Shown one piece after another: positions 7,503 through 16,262 of a DNA stretch of 64,000 bases. The notes below the pieces were generated by a model that worked only from the letters and a program-made list of their open reading frames with translations, did no database searches and was not told the origin of the DNA. The stretch is taken from the NCBI GenBank assembly GCA_017445315.1, contig JAFSUI010000010.1, positions 1 to 64,000 of the forward strand, given 5' to 3'. The translations under genes were made by a program, and so were the position numbers. The first letter of the stretch is position 1, and every line of letters starts with the position of its first letter. The stretch comes from Bacillota bacterium (GTDB lineage: Bacteria > Bacillota > Clostridia > Peptostreptococcales > Anaerovoracaceae).

Positions 7503-8726
7503 ATGAAGAAAGTATTAGCTATTCTTATGGCACTCGTACTTGTATTCAGCCTTGCTGCTTGCGGCGGCGGCGGAAACTCCGGCGGAAACTCCGGTGGAAA
7601 CTCCGGTGGCGGTGAAAGTGCTGGCGGTGACACCATCAAACTTGGTTGGCTCGGAGCTCTCACAGGCGACGGCGCAGTTTGGGGAACATGCGAGAGCAGA
7701 ACACTTGAAATGCTTATCGAGCAGAAGAATGCTGAAGGCGGACTTCTCGGAAAGCAGATTGAACTTGTTAAGTATGACACACAAGGTAAAGCTGATGAGG
7801 TTCCAAACGTAACAACAAGACTTACCTCACAGGATCACGTTTCTTGCATCATCGGACCTAACTCTTCAGGACAGGCTATCGCTATGACACCTATCCTCAC
7901 AGAAGCAAAGACTGCAGGTATTGCAACTGTTGCTACCGGTGAAAGAGTAACCGTAGATAACGGCAAGTTAAATGAGTACAACTTCCGTGTATGCTTCATC
8001 GACCCATATCAGGGTGCAGTAGTAGGCTCCTATGCTTATGACAAGCTCGGCAAGAGAAAAGCTGCTATCCTTTACGATCAGGGTTCCGACTACTCAGAAG
8101 GTTTCAAAGAATACTTCAAAGAAGAATTTGAAAAGCTCGGCGGCGAAGTTGTTATCGAAAAGGCTTACAGCGCAGGCGATCAAGACTTCCGCGTACAGCT
8201 CACAGACATCAAGAATGCCGGTGTTGACTGCATGCTCATGCCGGTAGGATCCAATGGTGATATCTACACAATCGTTCCACAGGTTGCTGAACTTGGTCTT
8301 GATGACGTAACACTTCTCGGCGGTGACACATGGCAGTCCGAGGACGTTAACAAGATGTCCGGTCCAAGACTTGCTGGTTCCTATGTATGTAACCACTATG
8401 ATGCATCTGATCCGGCTCTTAAGCCACTCCAGGATGCTTATCATGAAAAGTATGGTGCAGATGCTACTGTAGAAATCAATGCTTACATGGCACACGATGC
8501 ATTCCTTCTCTGGTGCGCTGCTGTAGAAGCTGCAGGAACTGATGATCCTGAAGCAGTTGCTGCTCAGCTCACAAAGGTTGAAGTTGATGGTCTCACAGGA
8601 CATATCAAGATCTCAGAAGAAGATCACAACCCGGTTGGAAAAGAAGCTTCCATCCAGACTTATGAATATGACGAGGCTTCCGGAACAAACAGCGAAGTAT
8701 TCGTAGAGAAATACAGCCCACTGTAA
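7503..8726 (+). CDS. livJ: Branched-chain amino acid ABC transporter, substrate-binding lipoprotein (LivJ/LivK family)
   Basis: A 407-residue lipoprotein that binds amino acids outside the membrane. It has a lipoprotein signal peptide with lipobox SLAAC, a Gly/Asn/Ser spacer (GGNSGGNSGG), and a type I periplasmic-binding fold (Peripla_BP_6) starting at IKLGWLGALTGDG. The ATG at 7503 is chosen because AGGAG lies 7 bases upstream and the signal peptide begins there; an upstream in-frame ATG would add a hydrophilic stretch. It is the first gene of livJHMGF, and an intrinsic terminator after it probably keeps binding-protein mRNA in excess. Leucine, isoleucine and valine are the likely ligands, but this family also takes other amino acids. 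Confidence 0.93.
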   Translation: MKKVLAILMALVLVFSLAACGGGGNSGGNSGGNSGGGESAGGDTIKLGWLGALTGDGAVWGTCESRTLEMLIEQKNAEGGLLGKQIELVKYDTQGKADEVPNVTTRLTSQDHVSCIIGPNSSGQAIAMTPILTEAKTAGIATVATGERVTVDNGKLNEYNFRVCFIDPYQGAVVGSYAYDKLGKRKAAILYDQGSDYSEGFKEYFKEEFEKLGGEVVIEKAYSAGDQDFRVQLTDIKNAGVDCMLMPVGSNGDIYTIVPQVAELGLDDVTLLGGDTWQSEDVNKMSGPRLAGSYVCNHYDASDPALKPLQDAYHEKYGADATVEINAYMAHDAFLLWCAAVEAAGTDDPEAVAAQLTKVEVDGLTGHIKISEEDHNPVGKEASIQTYEYDEASGTNSEVFVEKYSPL

Positions 8727-8742
8727 AAACTAAACTTTGTTA

Positions 8743-8770
8743 GGGGCGGTCCAAAAGACTGCCCCTTTTT
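8743..8770 (+). terminator. Partial terminator between livJ and livH
   Basis: GGGGCGGTC pairs with GACTGCCCC around CAAAA and is followed by TTTTT. Its place between the binding-protein gene and the permeases suggests attenuation rather than full termination. Confidence 0.85.
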
Positions 8771-8806
8771 CTAAAACTTCTGTCAAGCTGAAAACGGAGT
8801 AGAAGA

Positions 8807-9691
8807 ATGAACGTCTTTTTACAACAACTGATAAATGGTCTCTCCATCGGAAGTATCTATGCTCTGATGGCTGTAGGCTATTCATTGGTCTATAGTATTC
8901 TTAACTTCTCCAACTTCGCTCACGGCAGTGTAATCATGCTGGGAGCATATTTTGGTTATTTTGCAACTACGCTCATAACACCAAACCCAATACTCGCATT
9001 TATCATTGCGTCACTTGGCTGTGGAGCAATTGCGGTAACTTTGGAGAAACTTGCATATAGACCGTTAAGACTCAGGAACGCTCCGAGTCTATACTTTATT
9101 ATCGCGGCCATGGGTGCTTCGATATTTATTGAGAATATGGTTGTTGCGACCATCGGTCCAAACTTCAAAACATATCCTTCGATATTTAAGACACCTTCAA
9201 TCTCTTTAAGAGACGGCCAGCTTATGATTAGTAAAATCGACATTCTGATGTTCTGCATTGCAGCAGTCAGTCTATTGATTTTGGTATTCATTCTTGAGAA
9301 AACAAAAATTGGATTAGGCATAAGAGGCGCATCATATAGTTCCAAAGGAGCTACGCTGATGGGCGTTAATGTTGATAGAGTAATATTCACCATCTTCCTA
9401 CTCGGAGGAATACTTGCGGGACTTGCAGGTACTCTCTACGGAATGCGCTACAAGGTATATCCGCAAATGGGTGTTATTACAAACAAATCCTTTGTAGCCG
9501 CCGTATTTGGCGGCCTGGGAAGCCTTCCGGGAGCGGTAATCGGTTCACTCCTCCTGGGACTTATTGAGACATTCGGTTCCAGCTATATAGCTTCTCAGTA
9601 CAGAGATTTGATTGCCTATGTGCTGCTCGTTATCGTTCTGGTCGTTAAGCCATCGGGCCTCATGGGCAAGATGACTGAAGACAAGGCATAG
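8807..9691 (+). CDS. livH: Branched-chain amino acid ABC transporter permease LivH
   Basis: A 294-residue integral membrane permease of the LivH/LivM family. It begins with the family motif LINGLSIGSIYALMAVGYSL and has many hydrophobic helices, a conserved NFAHG segment near residue 38 and the EAA-like AAVFGGLGSLPGAVIGSLL region near residue 240. It forms a heterodimer with LivM to make the channel for the LivJ-bound amino acid. It starts 80 bp after livJ, past a terminator, and is followed 11 bp later by livM. Confidence 0.95.
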   Translation: MNVFLQQLINGLSIGSIYALMAVGYSLVYSILNFSNFAHGSVIMLGAYFGYFATTLITPNPILAFIIASLGCGAIAVTLEKLAYRPLRLRNAPSLYFIIAAMGASIFIENMVVATIGPNFKTYPSIFKTPSISLRDGQLMISKIDILMFCIAAVSLLILVFILEKTKIGLGIRGASYSSKGATLMGVNVDRVIFTIFLLGGILAGLAGTLYGMRYKVYPQMGVITNKSFVAAVFGGLGSLPGAVIGSLLLGLIETFGSSYIASQYRDLIAYVLLVIVLVVKPSGLMGKMTEDKA

Positions 9692-9702
9692 GGGGTGAGG
9701 AT

Positions 9703-10701
9703 ATGAATATAGGTTGGTCATATATACAAAGTATCTTGATCCTATGCGGAATTAATATGATGGTCGTTATGGGACTGTCGCTCCTGACCGGATTTACCGG
9801 ACTATTCTCATTTGGTCATGCGGGCTTTATGGCGATAGGAGCATATACTGCGGGAGCACTTTCCACAATGGCAAATGTACCGTTTGTAATTGCGGTGCTT
9901 AGCGGCGGACTTGTTGCAATGTTTGTTTCCTTCTTTATAGGTGCGCTGACGCTAAACCTAAAGGGAGACTACTTCTGTATTGCAACTCTTGGTTTCGGAG
10001 AATCCATAAGACTTCTCTTGAACAATATAAGCTTCCTCGGTGGAGCAAGAGGTATGTCCGGCATTCCGAACAAGAGCACAATTCTTCCGGTATATTGCTT
10101 TGTAATCATAGGTGCCATATTTATGTGGTATCTTCTTAAGTCGCGCCATGGACGTAATATGATTGCGATAAGAGAAGAAGAACTTGCTTCGCAGTCAATC
10201 GGTATCAACGTCTTTGGTTATAAAATGAGATCGCTTGCAATAAGCGCTCTCTATGCAGGAATAGGCGGTGCGCTCTGGGCTCACAGGCTTTCGTTTATTC
10301 AGCCGCTTAACTTCCAGCTTATCAAATCCACAGAGATGACAATCATGGTTATTATCGGAGGTTTAGGCTCTGTGACCGGATCTCTCGTAGGTGCATTCTT
10401 CTTGACATTCCTGCCTGAAATATTCAGAGAGTTCAGCACATGGAGAATGGTTATCTACGGACTCGCTGTAGTTCTTGTAATGGTATTTAGACCTCAAGGT
10501 CTTCTCGGCGGAATAGAGTTTAGTCCATCGGGAATACTTAGAAAGATCAGAGGACTAGGAAAGGATAGTGAAGGGCTTGAACTTGCCGAAATTGCCGCGG
10601 CCTCGCCTGAACTTGCGGAAGAAGTCCGTAAGAGCAGGGAGGAGTACGACGCGGTTCATGGTAGCAAAGCTGTAAGAAGTCTGGAAGGAGGCGAGGCGTA
10701 A
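9703..10701 (+). CDS. livM: Branched-chain amino acid ABC transporter permease LivM
   Basis: A 332-residue membrane permease. It contains the family signature SLLTGFTGLFSFGHAGF near residues 27-43, the GDYFCIATLGFGE segment, and the cytoplasmic loop ending in IIGGLGSVTGSLVGAF. The C-terminal 50 residues are a charged, Glu/Ala-rich tail, longer than usual. The stop codon overlaps the livG start by one base (TAATG), a sign of coupled translation. It is the partner of LivH. Confidence 0.94.
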   Translation: MNIGWSYIQSILILCGINMMVVMGLSLLTGFTGLFSFGHAGFMAIGAYTAGALSTMANVPFVIAVLSGGLVAMFVSFFIGALTLNLKGDYFCIATLGFGESIRLLLNNISFLGGARGMSGIPNKSTILPVYCFVIIGAIFMWYLLKSRHGRNMIAIREEELASQSIGINVFGYKMRSLAISALYAGIGGALWAHRLSFIQPLNFQLIKSTEMTIMVIIGGLGSVTGSLVGAFFLTFLPEIFREFSTWRMVIYGLAVVLVMVFRPQGLLGGIEFSPSGILRKIRGLGKDSEGLELAEIAAASPELAEEVRKSREEYDAVHGSKAVRSLEGGEA

Positions 10702-11621
10702 TGGGAAAAGTGCTTGAACTTAAGAACGTTACCAAACGCTTCGGAGGACTTACGGCTGTAGGCGATGTAAGCTTCACAATAAACGAAGGCGAAATATATG
10801 GCCTCATTGGTCCGAACGGCGCCGGTAAAACTACAATATTTAATTTAATAACCGGAGTATATACCATCACAGAGGGTGAGATTATCTATGGTGACGATAC
10901 TGCGGGAGATACACCAACTGCAGTTAAACCTGCTATTACACTTGCTGTAGCAGATCCTTATGGAACAGGATTCTTTGATGATATAAAGAGAAGATTTATC
11001 TTTAAACCAAAGAAGCCATCCGACGTTGCCAATCTAGGCATAACGCGTACGTTCCAGAACATCAGACTTTTTAAGAAGGCTACGGTATATAGCAATGTAC
11101 TCACCGCTTGTCACAAGAGTGCAAAGTATGGGCTCCTAAATTCCTTCTTCCCAAGGAAACTTCCGTATTCTAATATAGTTTATCCTTGGTTCAAGAAGCA
11201 GTATAAGGAAGAGGTTGAGTTAAACGTAAAGACGGAGAACCTTCTTAAGATGATGGGACTCTGGGAATATCGCGACATGCAGGCAGCAAACCTTCCTTAT
11301 GGTCTCCAGCGTAAACTGGAGATTGCAAGAGCGCTCGCGCTGGATCCAAAGCTTCTTCTCTTGGATGAGCCGGCAGCGGGAATGAACCCTGAAGAGACAT
11401 TTGCGCTTGTTGACCTTGTAAAAGAAATCAGAGATAAATTCAATTTAACAGTACTTATCATTGAGCACCACATGGATCTCATCATGAATCTCTGCGACAG
11501 AATGTATGTACTGAACTTTGGTAAGTTCTTGGCTGAAGGTGTTCCTTCGGAAATTCAGAACAACCCTGAAGTAATTGAAGCCTATCTCGGAAAGGAGGAG
11601 GACGCAAATGCTGAAGGTTAG
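10701..11621 (+). CDS. livG: Branched-chain amino acid ABC transporter ATPase LivG, with internal insertion
   Basis: A 306-residue ATPase energising LivHM. Walker A is GPNGAGKT (37-44), the signature loop reads LPYGLQRKLEIARAL and Walker B is LLLLDEPAAG. The usual LivG length is about 255 residues. The excess is mainly an insert around residues 65-100 (rich in A/T/V and then K/P, ending FKPKKPSD) between the first beta strands and the Q-loop segment ITRTFQNIRLF. All catalytic motifs remain, so it should be active. It overlaps livM by 1 base and livF by 14 bases. Confidence 0.93.
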   Translation: MGKVLELKNVTKRFGGLTAVGDVSFTINEGEIYGLIGPNGAGKTTIFNLITGVYTITEGEIIYGDDTAGDTPTAVKPAITLAVADPYGTGFFDDIKRRFIFKPKKPSDVANLGITRTFQNIRLFKKATVYSNVLTACHKSAKYGLLNSFFPRKLPYSNIVYPWFKKQYKEEVELNVKTENLLKMMGLWEYRDMQAANLPYGLQRKLEIARALALDPKLLLLDEPAAGMNPEETFALVDLVKEIRDKFNLTVLIIEHHMDLIMNLCDRMYVLNFGKFLAEGVPSEIQNNPEVIEAYLGKEEDANAEG

Positions 11622-12309
11622 AAATCTTAATGTGCATTATGGCGGTATCCATGCGATTCGCGGAATAGATATCGACGTAGAAGAAGGTAGCATCGTAACC
11701 ATAATCGGAAGTAACGGTGCAGGAAAGTCCTCCACACTTAATGCGATAAGCGGAATCGTAAAATATCAAGGAGAGATTGAACTTAACGGAGAAAAACTTC
11801 CGACTCAGCCGCATAAGGTTGTACAAAAGGGCGTTGTCCAGGTTCCTGAAGGACGAGTGATATTTGCAAACCTGACGGTAGAAGAAAATCTCAGAATGGG
11901 AGCATACCTTAGAAACGATACAAAGGGAATCAAAGAAGATTTTGAACACGTTTATGAGCTCTTCCCAAGACTCAAGGAAAGAGAAAAACAAAGAGCGGGC
12001 ACGCTATCAGGTGGTGAGCAGCAGATGCTCGCCATGGGTAGAGGACTTATGGCATCGCCGTCACTCATAATGCTGGACGAACCTTCGCTCGGACTTGCAC
12101 CACTTCTCATCAATACCATCTTTGATATCATCAAAGAAATCAAGGCGATGGGAAAGACAATGCTTCTTGTAGAGCAGAACGCATTCAAGGCGCTTTCAAT
12201 CGCGGACGAAGCATATGTACTTGAGCAGGGAGTTATCAAGCAGCATGGAAAGGCTTCGGATCTAATCAAAGACCCAAGCATCCAGGAAGCATATCTCGGA
12301 AAGAAATAA
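11608..12309 (+). CDS. livF: Branched-chain amino acid ABC transporter ATPase LivF
   Basis: A 233-residue second ATPase of the liv transporter. It has Walker A GSNGAGKS (34-41), the signature LSGGEQQMLAMGR and Walker B LIMLDEPSLGLAP. The start at 11608 is chosen because AGGAGG lies just upstream and the product then begins with the family's MLKVRNLNVHYG. The 14-base overlap with livG suggests coupling. The operon ends in a strong terminator about 30 bases later. Confidence 0.95.
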   Translation: MLKVRNLNVHYGGIHAIRGIDIDVEEGSIVTIIGSNGAGKSSTLNAISGIVKYQGEIELNGEKLPTQPHKVVQKGVVQVPEGRVIFANLTVEENLRMGAYLRNDTKGIKEDFEHVYELFPRLKEREKQRAGTLSGGEQQMLAMGRGLMASPSLIMLDEPSLGLAPLLINTIFDIIKEIKAMGKTMLLVEQNAFKALSIADEAYVLEQGVIKQHGKASDLIKDPSIQEAYLGKK

Positions 12310-12340
12310 AAACGCGAAAAAACATCGCAAAGAAATTTAA

Positions 12341-12373
12341 AAAGAGCGGGGACGTGATCCCCGCTCTTTGTTT
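12341..12373. terminator. Bidirectional terminator between livF and the LytS-type kinase
   Basis: AAAGAGCGGGGA pairs with TCCCCGCTCTTT around CGTGA, flanked by A-rich and T-rich runs, so it can end both livF (plus) and the convergent kinase gene (minus). Confidence 0.88.
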
Positions 12374-12392
12374 TCGTCAAATAACTTTTTAT

Positions 12393-14324
12393 TTATATGT
12401 GAGGGAAGGTAACTCGCATGAGAGTTCCTTTTCCGACTTCGCTTTCTACTTTTAGTTCTGCGTGAGACATTTCCTTTAGTCTCATCATGATATTTCTCAT
12501 TCCTGTAGATTGATGGTTTTCGGAACCGTTTCCGGTAAAGTTGATATTGCGGCCGGCGAGTCCAAACGAATCGCTGTGATGATCTTCTTGAGTTTCGCCA
12601 AATATAACGGCAAGACGATCCTCAGAAATTCCCACACCGTTATCCTGCACCTCGACGATATAGTTGTCTCCTTCTTTGTAGCTTCTGAGCCAAACCGTTC
12701 CGCCCTCAGGACGCTTGCATACGCCGTGCTTGATGGCGTTTTCTACGAGCGGCTGAATTGCAAGTGGCGGTACCAAGAACTCCGATTCCTGAATATCGTA
12801 TTCTACATTTAGACGATCTCCAAATCTGACCCTTTCTATTTCTACATAGCTCTGAATATGCTGAACCTCGGAGGAGAAAGGAATACCTTCTAGGTTAGTC
12901 AGATTATCTACGTTTGCGCGCAGGTAGTTGGAGAAGTTATATACCATTTCATAAGCAACGTCAGGGTCAACCTTGATAAGCGTTCTTATGGATGACAGTG
13001 TGTTAAACATAAAGTGCGGCTGAATCTGTCCCATCATGAGCTGGAGCTGGCTGTCGTGCAGTAGCTTCTGAGTTGCTTCGCTTTCAAGTGCGCTGTAGTA
13101 GCTGTTATATACAAGGGTGATAAAGTGGAAAAATGCAAACACTACTACGGAGAATATTTGAATTGTTCCTACTCCGGACCACTCTCGTTGTGTTGCGCTC
13201 CAGTTGTTTGTGGAAATTGCATCCCAAAGTACAGAGAGGATGGCTCCCACACCGAGAATAATCACGGATATAAGCTCAAGCCGCGCGGAATTTATTTGAA
13301 CTCGGTTCAGGAATTTTTTTCCGCGTCCCATAGCGTAATACCACATGAGATAAGCCGCATATAGAATTGACACCAGTAGGGCGAGATAAGCGTATGGTAT
13401 AAGAGTGTAAAGTGGCGCTGCGCCAATCGACGCGATGCCAAATAGTATGAGATCAAGAGCTATAGAAGCTATAGTCATGCAGTTTACCACTAGCTGATTG
13501 TGATTCTTGAACCGCTCACCGACATAAAGAACGATAAGAAGCGGAGCAAGGTTAAGCACCGAGAAAGCCATGAAGAACTTCATATTGCTTCCTACAAGGA
13601 AGATAGGCATTCTGGATCTATTTGCAAACCACACTCCGAGCGAGATAAAGACAAAGCCCAGGAGAAAATGTCTTCTTTCTGAGAAGTTTCTGGTATAGAT
13701 TGTTGCTATCAGTATCAGGAGAAGACCTATCGCAATGATGGCGATTCCAAGTGCATACGGAAGACCGTATTCGTGTCTCAAGTGAGCAAATATCGCGTTG
13801 TCTTCGCCAAAGAACGGCGCGTTTATGTAACCGTTATATCCGGCAAGTCCTGCATGTACTTTGAGTGTAAAGAGCTTTCCCGCCGCATCCTGGGGGACGC
13901 TTATGGAAATCCAATCATCAGTGAGTATTATCTCGGTAAGACCTTCAACTGAGTCGGGAAATTCGAATATCTTCTCCTCGTCTATGTATGCAGTAATTCG
14001 TTGATGGTAGTTGCGGGTCACAAATGTATAATGCGGAGAGTCCATTTCGGGAATAGAGCGGCTTACACTGGCGCTCTCGCCTGGACTTAGACTACACCAG
14101 ACAGGAAGTGTTGTAAGTATGTCTGATCCCTCTCTGGTTGTATACACCCAGTCATCTTCAAGACTGACATAACGATCGTGGTACTTAATGGTTGTACCGG
14201 AAATATCTATATTTGATAAGAGTATCAGAACAGATATCAGGGCCACAGCAAACACAGCGAGAACAATAAGAAGATCTCGTGCGATTTTGGGCCTGTTTTT
14301 CAGTATCGTTTCTTTAAGTTTCAT
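12393..14324 (-). CDS. LytS-type sensor histidine kinase with 7TM-DISM-like sensor
   Basis: A 643-residue membrane kinase. After one N-terminal helix comes an extracellular beta-rich region (about 40-180), then seven hydrophobic segments (about 185-395), the layout of 7TMR-DISM receptors. A His_kinase domain (LytS/YehU type) follows with the phospho-acceptor in QIQPHFMFNTL (about H437). The HATPase has NAIKHGV, VQDNGVGI and GMRNIMMRL boxes. No response regulator gene adjoins it, although such kinases usually pair with a LytTR regulator. It is divergent from a CstA/BtsT-type transporter, a pairing that recalls BtsS-BtsT in enterics, where the kinase senses pyruvate. The substrate here is unknown. 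Confidence 0.85.
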   Translation of the reverse strand: MKLKETILKNRPKIARDLLIVLAVFAVALISVLILLSNIDISGTTIKYHDRYVSLEDDWVYTTREGSDILTTLPVWCSLSPGESASVSRSIPEMDSPHYTFVTRNYHQRITAYIDEEKIFEFPDSVEGLTEIILTDDWISISVPQDAAGKLFTLKVHAGLAGYNGYINAPFFGEDNAIFAHLRHEYGLPYALGIAIIAIGLLLILIATIYTRNFSERRHFLLGFVFISLGVWFANRSRMPIFLVGSNMKFFMAFSVLNLAPLLIVLYVGERFKNHNQLVVNCMTIASIALDLILFGIASIGAAPLYTLIPYAYLALLVSILYAAYLMWYYAMGRGKKFLNRVQINSARLELISVIILGVGAILSVLWDAISTNNWSATQREWSGVGTIQIFSVVVFAFFHFITLVYNSYYSALESEATQKLLHDSQLQLMMGQIQPHFMFNTLSSIRTLIKVDPDVAYEMVYNFSNYLRANVDNLTNLEGIPFSSEVQHIQSYVEIERVRFGDRLNVEYDIQESEFLVPPLAIQPLVENAIKHGVCKRPEGGTVWLRSYKEGDNYIVEVQDNGVGISEDRLAVIFGETQEDHHSDSFGLAGRNINFTGNGSENHQSTGMRNIMMRLKEMSHAELKVESEVGKGTLMRVTFPHI

Positions 14325-14373
14325 TACAATATATTTTGCCTCGTAATCATAGGAAAGTCAACTAAAAGCCCCT

Positions 14374-14403
14374 TTGACAAAGAAGCCCTCATAATGTCAT
14401 AAT
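14374..14403 (+). promoter_or_regulatory. Promoter of the CstA-family transporter gene
   Basis: A perfect -35 TTGACA (14374-14379), an 18-bp spacer and CATAAT (14398-14403) lie 48 bp upstream of the start codon. The AGGAGG ribosome site follows at about 14436. Confidence 0.75.
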
Positions 14404-14450
14404 AATGATTAATAGTTAGGAACCATTGAGGTATTAGGAGGATAAGGTAA

Positions 14451-16160
14451 ATGCTACCTCTCATTATAATAGTTCTTGCGGTAGCGATTCTCACTATAGG
14501 ATATATAGTATATGGTGGATGGCTATCAAAGCAGTGGGGAATCGACCCCGAAAGAGTGACGCCTGCCGTTGAATTGGCGGATGGTATTGACTATGTTGCC
14601 ACACCACCTGCGGTCCTAATGGGCCATCATTTTGCTTCGATTGCGGGTGTAGGACCAATCAATGGACCTATACAAGCGTCTGTCTTTGGGTGGGTACCGG
14701 TCTTTATCTGGTGCGTCCTTGGAGGCATATTTGTTGGCGGTGTTCACGACTACGGCTCCCTCTTAGCATCCGTGAGACATGGAGGAAAGTCCATAGGAGA
14801 AGTAATCGGATCCACGATGGGCCCGAGAGTAAAAAAGCTCTTTCTCGTGTTCGCATTGTTGGTCCTAATGCTTGTTGTCGCATCCTTTGTAAATGTAGTT
14901 GCAGGGACATTCTATTCGTCGGAAGGGGTGACGGGTTTTGTAACAAATCCAACAGGGAACCAATCAACAGCAACGATTTCCTGTCTCTTTCTTCTCGTCG
15001 CGCTGGCCTATAGTATTCTTACTAATAGGATAGGACTTCACCTGGGGCCTGCGACAATCCTGGGAATATTAGGAATTATCATCTCGATAATAATAGGAGT
15101 GAACTTCGGCTTTTCAATGGGGAGAACAGGATGGATAATTGTGCTTGCGTTATATATTTTTGCGGCATCACTTGCTCCTGTATGGATTCTTCTTCAGCCA
15201 AGAGATTATCTTTCTAGCTTCCTGCTATATTCCATGATGGGCATTGCGGTACTCGGTGTAATGTTCACCAATTTTACCAGAACTGCGGAATTTCACATTC
15301 CGGCGTTCAATGGGATGAAAACGAACCTTGGATACTTGTTCCCGACGCTTTTCATTACTGTTGCTTGCGGAGCGTGTTCGGGCTTCCATTCCCTTGTATC
15401 AACGGGAACGTCGTCCAAACAACTTAGGCGTGAGGATGATGCCAGAGTTATCGGATACGGTGCAATGCTTGTTGAATCGGCACTTGCCGTTCTGGCGCTT
15501 ATCGCGGTAGGTATGGTGTTCGATAGATATGTCGCAGGTGAATTCGGATCGCCGTCGGTGGCCTTTGCGAGCGGCGTTGCAATCATGTTTGGAGTAGAGA
15601 CGAGTGGAATTTACAGAATTATCTACGCGTTAATCACGCTTGCGGCATCCACGTTTGCTCTTACATCTTTGGATACCGGAACGCGCCTGGGCAGATTCAT
15701 GATTTCTGAGCTTTTCCTAAGAGAAGGAGAAGCAACATATAAGGATGCGAAAGGCATACGACAGGTCCTTGCGCATCCGCTGTTCGGTACCATGGTCATG
15801 GTTATTATGGGATGTTTTGTAGGAGGTCTTTCGCTTTCCCAAATCTGGAGCTTGTTCGGAGCCGCAAACCAGCTTCTCGCAGGGGTTGCACTCATGGCTG
15901 TCGCGGCATGGCTAGGAGAACTCGGTAAGAACAACAAGATGTTTTTCGCTCCGATGGGCTTTATGCTTGTAGTTACAATTACAAGTCTCTTGACCATAAT
16001 AGTGGATAAAATCAGAGGTCTTCTAAATGGCACGCTCGAGGGAGCTATGTGGGGACATTGGTTCCAGCTCATATTCGCTACGGGAATGGTCGTCATGGCT
16101 TTGATACTTGTAAAAGAAGGTTTTAACAAATTCCGTGAACAGAGAAAATCCGGCACATAA
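14451..16160 (+). CDS. cstA: CstA/BtsT-family transporter (pyruvate or peptide uptake)
   Basis: A 569-residue integral membrane protein of the carbon-starvation CstA family. Hydrophobic helices run through nearly the whole length, and the conserved segments PPAVLMGHHFASIAGVGPI near residue 47 and CSGFHSLVSTGTSSKQL near residue 310 are present. In enterics BtsT and CstA take up pyruvate, and CstA has also been linked to peptides. A divergent LytS-type kinase gene suggests ligand-dependent control. The gene has its own TTGACA promoter, an AGGAGG site 10 bases before the ATG and a terminator that begins inside the last codons. Confidence 0.92.
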   Translation: MLPLIIIVLAVAILTIGYIVYGGWLSKQWGIDPERVTPAVELADGIDYVATPPAVLMGHHFASIAGVGPINGPIQASVFGWVPVFIWCVLGGIFVGGVHDYGSLLASVRHGGKSIGEVIGSTMGPRVKKLFLVFALLVLMLVVASFVNVVAGTFYSSEGVTGFVTNPTGNQSTATISCLFLLVALAYSILTNRIGLHLGPATILGILGIIISIIIGVNFGFSMGRTGWIIVLALYIFAASLAPVWILLQPRDYLSSFLLYSMMGIAVLGVMFTNFTRTAEFHIPAFNGMKTNLGYLFPTLFITVACGACSGFHSLVSTGTSSKQLRREDDARVIGYGAMLVESALAVLALIAVGMVFDRYVAGEFGSPSVAFASGVAIMFGVETSGIYRIIYALITLAASTFALTSLDTGTRLGRFMISELFLREGEATYKDAKGIRQVLAHPLFGTMVMVIMGCFVGGLSLSQIWSLFGAANQLLAGVALMAVAAWLGELGKNNKMFFAPMGFMLVVTITSLLTIIVDKIRGLLNGTLEGAMWGHWFQLIFATGMVVMALILVKEGFNKFREQRKSGT

Positions 16161-16176
16161 ACATGCCGGGTTTTTT
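16150..16176 (+). terminator. Terminator overlapping the end of cstA
   Basis: CCGGCA (16150-16155) pairs with TGCCGG (16164-16169), followed by GTTTTTT. The stop codon lies in the loop. Confidence 0.88.
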
Positions 16177-16227
16177 GTTCATTTCACCAAAAGATAAACA
16201 GCCAAACTAGGATTGGTTCTTATTCAA

Positions 16228-16256
16228 TTGACAATGTTTGAGTCATAAAATACTAT
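16228..16256 (+). promoter_or_regulatory. Promoter predicting a leaderless mRNA for the ParA-like ATPase
   Basis: TTGACA (16228-16233), a 17-bp spacer and TACTAT (16251-16256) place the transcription start at about 16263, the A of the ATG. No Shine-Dalgarno sequence is present. Confidence 0.55.
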
Positions 16257-16262
16257 AATAAT

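Noticed and set aside
8094..8603. A 169-codon antisense frame inside livJ
   Set aside because: It has no ribosome site or family resemblance and mirrors the codon use of livJ.
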